From Gracilimonas mengyeensis (GTDB taxonomy: Bacteria; Bacteroidota; Rhodothermia; Balneolales; Balneolaceae), in the NCBI RefSeq assembly GCF_900182705.1, contig NZ_FXTP01000016.1:54110-118109 (forward strand): a DNA stretch of 64,000 bases, given 5' to 3'. The position numbers and the translations under genes are program-made. Numbering within the stretch: the stretch's first letter is position 1; each line of letters begins with the position of its first letter. The notes beneath the pieces were generated by a model, which saw only the letters and a list, made by a program, of their open reading frames with translations, did no database searches and was not told the origin of the DNA. Below are positions 32,611 through 41,077 of the stretch, in pieces.

Positions 32611-35469
32611 CTAATCAACTAATCCCCTAATCCTCTGCGCAATCAACTCTGCCGGGTGCCACGCCTTGCGGCTCACCTCATCCTTAATTTGATGTCGGCA
32701 CGAAAAGCCCGGAGCACAAACCAATTCCTCTTTCTTCTCCCGCAGCGCCGGAAACAGCACCAGTTCTCCAATATCCTGCGAGACCTCGTAGTGCTCTTTT
32801 TCATAACCAAAACTACCGGCCATTCCGCAGCAACCGGTTTGCAATTCTTCGACTTCATAGCCGGCCGCCTCCAACGCTTCCACCGTAGGCTGATTTCCCA
32901 CCAGCGCCTTGGCATGGCAGTGCCCATGCAGCAGCACTTTTTGTTTTTGGTTTGAACCGGGGAGTTTGTCAGCATGATCAGCTACAAACTCCTCAAACAT
33001 AAATGACTGCAGGGCCAGCTTTCTAGCCAACTCTTTTTGATCTTTCCGGCACAATTCCAGGAATTCATCCCGCAGCGTTAGAATTTCAGAGGGTTCCAGG
33101 CCCACGACCGGAATTCCTGCTTCCACATAATCTCTAAAATCATCCAGCACCTCGCGGACAATCTGCTGCGCATCTTTCAAAAAACCTTTTGACAACTGTG
33201 GTCGACCTGTTTCTTTGTGTTTTGAGATGATGACCTCATAGCCCATTGTCTCCAGTGTATGTACTGCTGCCATGGCAACATCCGGTTCGTTGTACCAACT
33301 AAACAAATCGACGAACAACACCACCTTCTCAGGGGACTGAACCGTCCCCTTTCGTTGATGTGCTTTAAACAAGCTCCCAAAACTACGTGGGGCAAAAGCC
33401 GGCAAATCTCGCCTCTGGTCGATGCCGAATACCTGTTCCAATCCCCATTTTACAGGGGCCGAAGCTGTAATCGCATTTGCAAGTTTTGGAGTGATGGATG
33501 CCAGCGGATACAACTTCCCGGCTTCGGCAAAAAAGCGTTCTTTCAGGGATGAACCATTTTGCTCGTGCCAGCCGTGCATAAACTCGGCCTTCATTTTAGC
33601 CATATCCACGTTGGCGGGACATTCGCTTTTGCAGGCCTTGCAGCTCAGGCATAAATCCAGGGCTTCGCGGAGCTCTTCAGAGGCAAAACCGTCGGGATGA
33701 TCCCCCTCAAACACCTGCCGGAATACATTAGCCCGTCCGCGCGTGGTATCTTTTTCTTCTTTGGTGGCCATGTACGAGGGACACATGGTACCCCCGCTTT
33801 TCGCCAACTTTCGGCATACGCCCGCCCCGTTACACAACTCCGTAGCCTCTCCAAAACTACCTTCCTTCTCCCAGCTAAACACCGTCTCTGGCGCCGGCTT
33901 TTTGTATTCCGGGGAGAACCGGAGATCAGCCTCCATGGGCTTTGGGTTCACAATCTTGCCGGGATTGAAAATATATTCCGGATCCCAGATTTCTTTCACT
34001 TGCTTCAGTACCGGCATCATTTCTTCGCCTAACACCTTCGGAATGTATGGAGCTCTCGCTCGCCCATCACCATGTTCCCCCGAGAGCGAACCGCGGTACT
34101 TCTTCACCAAATCGGCAATTTCGCCGGCTATGGTTTTCATCTTTTCCAGACCGGCGGGGGTGGTGATATCCAGGACAGGACGCAGATGCAGCTCCCCCAC
34201 CGAGGCATGTGCATAAAACACACAGCCGGTATCATGCTTCTCCAAAATCTGCTGAAATTCCTGCACGTACTCCGGCAGGTCCTGTACGCGCACGGCCGTA
34301 TCCTCGCAGAAGGAAGGCGAGCGGGTGTCTTCCCCCAAGCCCATCAGCAAACCCAAACCCGCTTTTCGTAAATCCCATACCCGCTTCATCTTATCCGACT
34401 CGTCCACCACCGGATACGCGTAGCCCAAATTAAGCCCTGAAAGCCGTTGCCTGAGTTCTTCGGCTCTTTGGTGAAGCTTTGCCACATCTTGCCCCTCAAA
34501 CTGGGTGATGAGAATGTATCGCGGCTCCCCATCCAGGAAAAACCGGTTTTTGCGCTGTTCTATATTTCCTTTGGTGGCATCTAAAATGATATGATCCACC
34601 AGTTCAACAGCTGCCGGGTCATATTTCACAATTTCTACTGCCGCCCGCATGGCTTCTTCCAGTGTCTTGAATTGTGGGATGATGAGCAGCTGATGTGGAT
34701 CTTTGGGGACTAAATTCAGTTTGGCGGAAACGGTCATGGCCAGCGTGCCTTCGCTTCCACACAGCAGCTCGCAGAGATTAAATGGGCGACCATCTGCCCT
34801 GAAGGGCTGCATCTCCAGCAACTTATCCAGCGCATACCCCGTATTTCTGCGAATGATTTCTTTATGGGGATAACTGGTTTCAATCAACTCCCGGTGGCGT
34901 TCCAGCAGCTTCAACATGGAGCGGTAAATGTGTCCCTCCAGGTTATCCAGCTTCTTTTTCGCTTCCAGTTCTCTTGGGGTGAGCGGTTTGAAGGTCGCCC
35001 GGGAACCATCACTGAGCACCACCTCCATCTCCCGCACATGTTCGCGTGTGGTTTGATATTTGATGGAAAATGAACCCGCTGAATTATTGCCGATCATCCC
35101 GCCCATCATACAGCGGTTGGTGGTGGCGGTATCGGGGCCAAAAAGCAGTTGGTGTTTTCCGGCCTCCCGGTTCAGGATATCCCGGATTACGCCGGGCTCA
35201 ACCAAAGCGAATTGCTCCTTCTCGTTCATCTCCAGGATTTGGGTCATGTAGCGGGAAACATCCATAATCACCCCGCCACCGGTGGTTTGTCCGGCAAGGC
35301 TTGTGCCCGCACTGCGCGCCGTAATGCTAAACCGGTGCGTATTCGCCTGCCGAACCAGCTGCTGGATATCCTCGGACGTTTTGGGAAAAGCCACGCCCTC
35401 CGGCACCTCCTGGTACATGGAGGCATCGGTGGCATACAAATGTCGGGTTAGCGAATCGCGCTGAATCAA
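32611..35469 (-). CDS. FAD-linked oxidase fused to Fe-S oxidoreductase (D-2-hydroxyacid dehydrogenase type)
   Basis: A 952-aa fusion. The start is a TTG at 35469 with AGGAG just upstream. Residues about 15-240 form a PCMH-type FAD domain (A-G-T-S-L-A-G-Q-T-T-G-G-G; I-G-N-N-S-A-G-S), then the FAD-oxidase C-terminal domain with H-A-S-V-G-E-L-H-L-R-P and G-E-H-G-D-G-R. From about 600 come the 4Fe-4S ligands C-L-S-C-K-A-C-K-S-E-C-P and two CCG-like blocks, G-H-C-H-A-K-A-L and Q-T-G-C-C-G-M-A-G-S-F-G. The family includes D-2-hydroxyglutarate dehydrogenase (YdiJ) and D-lactate dehydrogenases. Which acid is oxidised here is not clear. No lactate permease is adjacent. Confidence 0.9.
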   Translation of the reverse strand: MIQRDSLTRHLYATDASMYQEVPEGVAFPKTSEDIQQLVRQANTHRFSITARSAGTSLAGQTTGGGVIMDVSRYMTQILEMNEKEQFALVEPGVIRDILNREAGKHQLLFGPDTATTNRCMMGGMIGNNSAGSFSIKYQTTREHVREMEVVLSDGSRATFKPLTPRELEAKKKLDNLEGHIYRSMLKLLERHRELIETSYPHKEIIRRNTGYALDKLLEMQPFRADGRPFNLCELLCGSEGTLAMTVSAKLNLVPKDPHQLLIIPQFKTLEEAMRAAVEIVKYDPAAVELVDHIILDATKGNIEQRKNRFFLDGEPRYILITQFEGQDVAKLHQRAEELRQRLSGLNLGYAYPVVDESDKMKRVWDLRKAGLGLLMGLGEDTRSPSFCEDTAVRVQDLPEYVQEFQQILEKHDTGCVFYAHASVGELHLRPVLDITTPAGLEKMKTIAGEIADLVKKYRGSLSGEHGDGRARAPYIPKVLGEEMMPVLKQVKEIWDPEYIFNPGKIVNPKPMEADLRFSPEYKKPAPETVFSWEKEGSFGEATELCNGAGVCRKLAKSGGTMCPSYMATKEEKDTTRGRANVFRQVFEGDHPDGFASEELREALDLCLSCKACKSECPANVDMAKMKAEFMHGWHEQNGSSLKERFFAEAGKLYPLASITPKLANAITASAPVKWGLEQVFGIDQRRDLPAFAPRSFGSLFKAHQRKGTVQSPEKVVLFVDLFSWYNEPDVAMAAVHTLETMGYEVIISKHKETGRPQLSKGFLKDAQQIVREVLDDFRDYVEAGIPVVGLEPSEILTLRDEFLELCRKDQKELARKLALQSFMFEEFVADHADKLPGSNQKQKVLLHGHCHAKALVGNQPTVEALEAAGYEVEELQTGCCGMAGSFGYEKEHYEVSQDIGELVLFPALREKKEELVCAPGFSCRHQIKDEVSRKAWHPAELIAQRIRGLVD

Positions 35470-35917
35470 AGAAACTCCTGCTTTTGGTTGGCAGAAGTTT
35501 GAGGGTATTTGCGGATAATATCAATGGGAAGTTTTAGGAGGCTTAGCAAATCCGTGTTAATCCTACAATCCAATTAATCTGTGGTTCAAACAAGGGAATC
35601 ACGGATTAGGCGGATTTGAGGATTTCTCAGATAGCTAAGCTGATAATCAGAGGTCGAATAAGCTTTTTTTGCTCGCTACAAGCATAAGTAAAGGCACAGC
35701 CTTTATTGGCTCATTCTTTTGAAGTATAACTTCAAAAGATCTTGGAAGCCCACGGGTACCCCAATAACCATTTGGGCAATTAACTATTAACAAAACCTCT
35801 CTTTAATCAAAACAATTGAATAAATTTTTCCGCTTGCCTGTTTTTTCCTAAATTGGCTTTCGGCCTGCAACCTTTTAACCTACCTATTCATCATTTTGGT
35901 GCCTACTTTAAGGCTTG
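35470..35917. other. Intergenic region with family A palindrome
   Basis: About 450 bp between the divergent FAD/Fe-S and glycoside-hydrolase genes. It includes family A copy 2 (35716-35738) and, near 35560-35630, a non-palindromic stretch (AATTAATCTGTGGTTC and a CACGGATTAGGCGGATT-like part) of a style seen as dispersed repeats in related genomes, which I cannot verify here. The right part must hold the hydrolase promoter. Confidence 0.6.
35716..35738. repeat. 23-bp palindrome, family A, copy 2
   Basis: CTTTTGAAGT-ATA-ACTTCAAAAG, a perfect 10-bp inverted repeat, followed by ATCT as in copy 3 and as the mirror of copy 1 (preceded by AGAT). Confidence 0.9.
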
Positions 35918-38900
35918 ATGAAATTTTATAAGTGGAGATATTCTATGCGGTTTTGTTTTGTATGTACCATCCTGGCTTTCCTGCTGTCGCCCTCGCTGTC
36001 AATGGCGCAAATCAGCTTGTTTTTGGATGATTTTGAAGATGGTAGCACCGACACCTTGTGGAACGACCGGGAGCGCACGCTCTGGTACAGTCCCTCTGAC
36101 ACCTATACCCTGAATGAAACCGGTGGCGTGCTGCAAATCAATTACAACCGCACATCCGAAAGCAGCGGCAGCGATGCCCTTGTCTTCACTCCTCCCGAGG
36201 ATGTGGATGTCTCGGAAAGCCTTTCGCTTCGATTCTCGCTAAAGTCGGATATAGCTACTACCCTTACCTTGCGCGTAGCTTATGTGGAGCGTCCTTATCG
36301 CTACCAGGAATTTGAAGAAGAAATTCCCGGAGATGGTACCTGGCACGGATATTCTTTTGACTTGGATGCAGAGTTCTTTGAGCAGAATACCACCAAAAGA
36401 GTTGATTTCTTTTTGGATTATGGTTCCGAAGAAGAAATTGCAGGCAGTCTGGAATTGGATAACTTCAAGCTGGGCAACTACCCAGTGAACGTAAAGAACC
36501 TAATGGCAGAAGTGCAAAACGGGCGCAATGTGCAGCTTTCGTGGTCTTCTTATGAACCAGATGCCATGGCCAATTATGCGGTCTATCGCGGAGATAATGA
36601 GGATTTTCCCACCACTTCATCTCGACTTATTGGTGAAACCTCTGAACCCAGTTTTCTGGATGAAGGTCTCGAACCTTTCAACTCTTATTTCTACAAAATC
36701 ATAGCCATTGATACGCTGGGTACCGTCTATAATGCCACCAAGGCCGTGCGTGCCGAAACCTACGACCCGGCTATCACCCCGCAAATATCCATAACCGACG
36801 TGAACACCACCGAGCCGGGTAAATATGAAACCTTTGCCCTGGAACTGAATCTACAAAATGTGAGCATCTACAATCCTTACGACCCGGAAGATATTGACGT
36901 GCATGCCTGGTTTAAGACGCCTTCCGGCGATACGTTGTACATCAACGGTTTTTATGATAACTACCAAAACGCCGACCAGTGGCGACTGTATTTTTCTCCG
37001 GATAAAGTTGGTACCTGGGAATACCAGGTATCTGTAGCCGATGCCGGTGGTACAGCTTCTACCCCAAAGGCTACTTTCGAAGCTACGGCCTCAGAGCATA
37101 TCGGTCCGTTAAAAGTTTCCGAAACCAATCCCAACTACCTGGCCGACCACGACGATAATTTCTATTTCGGTTATGCGGTGTATTACCCTTGGGCGGTCAC
37201 TGAAACCGGGCTGAATCGCTTAGAGGAATTTGACTTAAATATGATTGGTTATTGGAACAGCACCTACGACAATAACGGAAATGGAGGGGGCAATCGGTTG
37301 GTAGAGTCTATGCAGTCCGGACTGGGCCGTTATGATCAGCAAAAGCTGGGGCGAATTGAGCAAATACTTGGCTGGCTGGAGGCCCGTGATATGAAAATGA
37401 TGTATGCCGTTTGGGCGCATCCCTTTTTGCGCGACGGGGCCCCGGGTTGGGATCCTCTGCACTGGGACGATTATAATCCTTATCAGGAAATTGTAACTAC
37501 CACCGAATTTTTCACCGACAGCCTGGCCTGGGAATATCAGGAAAAACAGTATCGTTATTTAATCGCTCGGCTGGGGCATCACCGCGCGCTGGGTATCTGG
37601 GAGATCATCAACGAGATGCACGGAACTACAGGCTATATAAACAATCCCGAAGGTGCCCGGCAGTGGGTGAATAAGGTGCACAATTATTTTAAGGAACACG
37701 ATCCCTATCAACGCCCTACCACGGCTTCTTTTGACGGCGCGGAGAACTGGTCTCAGTTTGATATCCGGGCAGATATAGCCAATGACCATTACTATGAAAC
37801 ACAGGGCTATCCACGGCCTTATAGCGACCCAATCCTTGACGGTTTGTACAATGTGACCAATGTTCATCAAGAACTGAAACAGTCCGGTGAACGCCCGGCT
37901 ATGCTGGGCGAGGCCGGATACACCTCCATGTTTTCTGAAAGCAACAGTTATGAATATACCGTGGAATTCCACAATGCATATTGGTCTGGTTTGGCACAAG
38001 GCATGGCCTCTACCCCATTTTGGTGGGATTATGCAACTCCTTCTCTTTTTACAGATGATCGCATGGAGACTTATCCCAACATGACTGGTTTTGTAGAGAA
38101 ACTGGACCTTGCCAACAACCACTATGAAGCAGAGGAATTGGAGGAAGCAGGGGCCAATATCTACACCATGACCAACGAAAATGGCACCGACGCCTTTGGA
38201 TGGATGCGAGCTTTTGATGAAGCCCCTTTTACTGACCGCAGTTTCCCCGTCTACGGATTGGAAACCGGCAGCTATCAGCTGGTATGGTACAATACCTGGG
38301 ACGGCGAGACGACTGCCACAAAAAATATCGTTTCTATTGAAAACAAAACGAGGTTAACAACACCAGACACTGATGCACCAGAACCCGATATTGCCTACCG
38401 GCTTACTTCTGTGGAAAACGGAACCGAAGCCTCTTCTCTCAATATCATGCTGAATGAAGTAGTAGCTTTTCCTTCAGAACCTGCCTTTACGGTCTATAAC
38501 TTTGCCTTATATGTCACTGATAGTGAAGGTCGATTCGTAGATGAAGGAAGCCATGAAGTCGCCCTTAGTTTTGAAGGTGAGGGAGAGATAGAACCGACCT
38601 CTGCCACTACAGAAAATGGCTACCTATTTTTTGATTACAGTGTTAGTGATACAAGTGCTACCGATTTCACTATCACTGCTTCTGCCAATGGCTTGAGTTC
38701 TGCCACCGTTAACGACCGTATCATCACCAGCAATGACACGGAAGGGAAGCCAAACATTCCCAGAAACTTTCAGCTAAAGCAGAATTATCCCAACCCTTTT
38801 AACCCTTCGACAGTGATCAGTTACGAGTTAGCAGAGAACAGTAAGGTGAGACTGGAAGTGTTTGATATTATGGGACGCAAGGTGAGCACGCTGGTGAACG

Positions 38901-39025
38901 GACAGCAATCGGCCGGTACCCATGAGATTAGCTTTGATGCCGCCAATCTTTCCAGCGGGGTGTATTTATACCGCATTCAAGCCGGAGCCTTCGCTGAAAC
39001 CAAGCGTATGATTTTGATGAAGTAG
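35918..39025 (+). CDS. Secreted DUF5060 glycoside hydrolase with type IX sorting domain
   Basis: A 1035-aa protein from the ATG at 35918 (a TTG precedes it directly; a second ATG at 35945 is possible). A signal peptide ends near residue 31 (S-M-A-Q). A carbohydrate-binding-like beta domain (about 35-190) and an FN3 domain (about 193-285) precede DUF5060 (about 290-395) and a (beta/alpha)8 hydrolase domain (about 400-760). Likely catalytic acids are Glu566 in W-E-I-I-N-E-M-H and Glu665 in M-L-G-E-A-G. The last ~80 residues are a type IX-like sorting domain (N-Y-P-N-P-F-N-P; R-M-I-L-M-K). DUF5060 hydrolases act on polysaccharides such as agarose or mixed-linkage glycans; the substrate is undetermined. 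It stands alone without a SusC/D pair. Confidence 0.88.
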   Translation: MKFYKWRYSMRFCFVCTILAFLLSPSLSMAQISLFLDDFEDGSTDTLWNDRERTLWYSPSDTYTLNETGGVLQINYNRTSESSGSDALVFTPPEDVDVSESLSLRFSLKSDIATTLTLRVAYVERPYRYQEFEEEIPGDGTWHGYSFDLDAEFFEQNTTKRVDFFLDYGSEEEIAGSLELDNFKLGNYPVNVKNLMAEVQNGRNVQLSWSSYEPDAMANYAVYRGDNEDFPTTSSRLIGETSEPSFLDEGLEPFNSYFYKIIAIDTLGTVYNATKAVRAETYDPAITPQISITDVNTTEPGKYETFALELNLQNVSIYNPYDPEDIDVHAWFKTPSGDTLYINGFYDNYQNADQWRLYFSPDKVGTWEYQVSVADAGGTASTPKATFEATASEHIGPLKVSETNPNYLADHDDNFYFGYAVYYPWAVTETGLNRLEEFDLNMIGYWNSTYDNNGNGGGNRLVESMQSGLGRYDQQKLGRIEQILGWLEARDMKMMYAVWAHPFLRDGAPGWDPLHWDDYNPYQEIVTTTEFFTDSLAWEYQEKQYRYLIARLGHHRALGIWEIINEMHGTTGYINNPEGARQWVNKVHNYFKEHDPYQRPTTASFDGAENWSQFDIRADIANDHYYETQGYPRPYSDPILDGLYNVTNVHQELKQSGERPAMLGEAGYTSMFSESNSYEYTVEFHNAYWSGLAQGMASTPFWWDYATPSLFTDDRMETYPNMTGFVEKLDLANNHYEAEELEEAGANIYTMTNENGTDAFGWMRAFDEAPFTDRSFPVYGLETGSYQLVWYNTWDGETTATKNIVSIENKTRLTTPDTDAPEPDIAYRLTSVENGTEASSLNIMLNEVVAFPSEPAFTVYNFALYVTDSEGRFVDEGSHEVALSFEGEGEIEPTSATTENGYLFFDYSVSDTSATDFTITASANGLSSATVNDRIITSNDTEGKPNIPRNFQLKQNYPNPFNPSTVISYELAENSKVRLEVFDIMGRKVSTLVNGQQSAGTHEISFDAANLSSGVYLYRIQAGAFAETKRMILMK

Positions 39026-39045
39026 AGTTAATCGTTATCACATTC

Positions 39046-39076
39046 TTTCGTTCCAACGCAGAGCGTGTGGAACGAG
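39046..39076. repeat. 31-bp repeat, family C, copy 1 (inverted orientation)
   Basis: TTTCGTTCCAACGCAGAGCG plus TGTGGAACGAG; its reverse complement is identical to the copies at 51935-51965 and 54902-54932. The core forms a GTTCCA...TGGAAC hairpin. Confidence 0.92.
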
Positions 39077-39114
39077 GTGTATATCTGACAGTAAGCACGG
39101 GTCAAGTGATCTAT

Positions 39115-39151
39115 GGAACGTAAAAGCATTGTGAGCCTCTAGACTCACGTG
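39115..39151. repeat. Repeat D, copy 2
   Basis: Same 17-base lead as at 27497 (GGAACGTAAAAGCATTG) then GTGAG...CTCAC and GTG. Changes in the arms relative to copy 1 occur on both sides (GCGAG/CTCGC to GTGAG/CTCAC), keeping the pairing. Confidence 0.85.
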
Positions 39152-39182
39152 CAAATAGATTACGTAAGTCTGGAGACTTTTA

Positions 39183-39252
39183 CTCTTAAGTCACCGCTCG
39201 GCTACAGTAGTTTCTTTTGCGAGATATTGCCTCGCTGAAGACTTAAGAGATC
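39183..39252. repeat. Repeat E, copy 1
   Basis: Starts CTTAAGTCACCGCTCGGC and ends CTCGCTGAAGACTTAAGAG; ends are inverted (CTTAAGTC/GACTTAAG). Matches 43631-43703 at both ends while the centre differs. Confidence 0.7.
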
Positions 39253-39475
39253 TTCTGAAGTAGAGTATATTGCCTTTAAGAGATCAGCGTTTTGAACCAT
39301 GATTTTTAGGATGTATTAGGATGGGCGGGATCTCACTACATCTTTGATTCTGACGATTAATTGAACCCATTTCAATCCTCTATCAATATACACATAGTTC
39401 CCGTAACTGGTCCGAGCGCCCGCTTGGACCATTGCTGATTTCTACTTCGCCCTGCACCAGCTGGTTCACAAATAT

Positions 39476-40711
39476 CTACTCCTCAATCCCAAAGGGCAGA
39501 CGGTTCATGCCCATGCGACCGTTGCTCATCACCAGGATTACATCCTGAGTCGCTATAATATTTTCTACCGGATTGCTGTTCAGCACCACCAAGTCGGCTT
39601 CGTAGCCTTCCGCCATCTTTCCGGTTTTGTCATCAATCCCAAATAATTTGGCCGGTTCAGAAGTAGCGGCTCGCATGGCTTCATAAGGACTGAATCCCAT
39701 CTCTACAAAAAAAGTGATTTCATGGCTTACGCGCGTCATGCTGTTGGGTCCATAGCCCGTATCCGCACCGGTTGCTATCGGCACGCCCAATTCACGGGCT
39801 TTTTTCACCGTAGCTTCCAGTTCGGGCAGCATGTGTCTTCCCCGGTTTCTTAGAATAGGATTGTCATAATCACCACCGGGCTGGGTCAAATCATATACCG
39901 TGCTGAAGGTCGGCACCATGTAGGTTCCCTTTTCTGCCATCAGTTTTAGGGTGCGCTCACTCAGGTAACTGCCGTGCTCAATGCTGGCCGCCCCGGCTCT
40001 TACGGCTGCATACGATCCCTCGTCTCCGTGGGCATGAATTTGGATGGGAACACCTCTTTTGGCTGCTTCATCTACCACTACCTTTAACTGCTCGTAGGTG
40101 TACACTTGCTTGCGGGGATCAGTGTTTGGCAATCCGGCCCGTTCGGTTCCCCGGGTTTTTATGAATTCAGCCCCGCGGTCTATGTTGATATTCACCAGCT
40201 TGCGTAGTGCTTCGTCAGTAGTAACGCCATCAAAAAGTGAAGCAAGAGCCGTATCCGCCAAAATGGAGCTTCCCAGTTCGGGGGTTATAAACACCCCGGC
40301 TGGAATCATATCCGGGCCTGCGATGTATCCTTTAGCAGCCAGGTTTTTTATGGCTACATCCTGGAAATTGGATACGCTGGAACTGCGCGTGGTCGTAACA
40401 CCTGACAGCAGCGCACGGTTGGCCGCAGACAAGGAGCTTAGATGCGTATGCGCATCCATGAAGCCCGGCATAATGTATTTGCCATCCAGATCAATAACTT
40501 CATACCCGTCGGGGGCGCCATTTTCTCCCTGAAGGATCCGTTCAATTTCACCATCGGCAACCAGCACCATGGTATTTTCAACGATTTCCTCCTTTACAGG
40601 ATCCACAACGTGCCCGTTTATAAAGGCGTATTGTTTTTGCGGGATGGGCTGGGCATTTATGGTATGGCATAGCAAAGCCATCAGCATGACAAGTAGTACT
40701 GCAGTTCTCAT
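39476..40711 (-). CDS. Secreted amidohydrolase (imidazolonepropionase-like / Xaa-Pro dipeptidase-like)
   Basis: A 411-aa protein with a signal peptide (residues 1-20, C-H-T-I-N-A). The metal site of the amidohydrolase fold is intact: D-A-H-T-H near residue 88, a lysine for carbamylation in E-F-I-K-T-R-G, H-A-H-G, H-G-S-Y-L, and Asp in T-G-A-D-T-G-Y-G. A composite beta domain frames it, with G-Y-E-A-D-L-V-V-L near the end. Members hydrolyse dipeptides or N-acyl amino acids; a lysine-carbamate form is typical of the peptidase branch. Substrate cannot be settled from sequence. It is likely periplasmic and stands alone. Confidence 0.88.
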   Translation of the reverse strand: MRTAVLLVMLMALLCHTINAQPIPQKQYAFINGHVVDPVKEEIVENTMVLVADGEIERILQGENGAPDGYEVIDLDGKYIMPGFMDAHTHLSSLSAANRALLSGVTTTRSSSVSNFQDVAIKNLAAKGYIAGPDMIPAGVFITPELGSSILADTALASLFDGVTTDEALRKLVNINIDRGAEFIKTRGTERAGLPNTDPRKQVYTYEQLKVVVDEAAKRGVPIQIHAHGDEGSYAAVRAGAASIEHGSYLSERTLKLMAEKGTYMVPTFSTVYDLTQPGGDYDNPILRNRGRHMLPELEATVKKARELGVPIATGADTGYGPNSMTRVSHEITFFVEMGFSPYEAMRAATSEPAKLFGIDDKTGKMAEGYEADLVVLNSNPVENIIATQDVILVMSNGRMGMNRLPFGIEE

Positions 40712-41077
40712 AGCATCAAATTATGTTAGGGTTTGTGCTGATGATTATACTAAAACCAAAGAGTTAAAACTTGTAAGGGTGTGGATGGGATGGACCAGGA
40801 TTTCTTTACGAGTCCTGTAAATCAAAAAAACAGTAATCACCGGACAAGAGATGATTGTTTTTACAGCTGATTCAGGCGTCCCGCTTGGCTCCCAAGTGAA
40901 ATCAACCAATTAGCCACTTGGCACCCACAAGCGAGACGCTTGCGGTATTCACAGGGTGTGGGTGGCATGCAATTATAATTTGAACCGGGATTTGGCAGGA
41001 TTCTTTTCATGTACAGGATTACAGAAAGGAAATCCTGTACAACCTGGTTCATTCTTTTAATCATGGTTCAAAACCTC
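40712..41077. other. Intergenic region with nested palindromes
   Basis: About 365 bp. CAAGCG-AGA-CGCTTG (40928-40942) sits inside a larger imperfect inverted repeat (about 40874-40942). At 41011-41040 there is a hairpin with a perfect 10-bp stem, GTACAGGATT ... AATCCTGTAC. Flanking TGAACC at 40981 and GGTTCA at about 41046 pair around it. An ORF of 67 codons through this is an artefact. Confidence 0.7.
41011..41040. repeat. Hairpin before comEC end
   Basis: A perfect 10-bp stem (41011-41020 with 41031-41040) and a 10-nt loop; outer TGAACC/GGTTCA arms extend it to about 40981-41051. It could terminate or stabilise the comEC transcript, though no T-run follows. Confidence 0.7.

Larger units (their letters stand above)
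39026..39475. other. Intergenic region with repeats C, D and E
   Basis: About 450 bp with no gene. In order: family C copy 1 (39046-39076), repeat D copy 2 (39115-39151), the hairpin AAGTCT-GG-AGACTT (39166-39179), and repeat E copy 1 (about 39183-39252). The remainder toward 39475 has no repeat I could pair within the window. Confidence 0.7.

Noticed and set aside
40861..41064. 67-codon frame before comEC end
   Set aside because: Composed of nested palindromes; no codon pattern like neighbouring genes.
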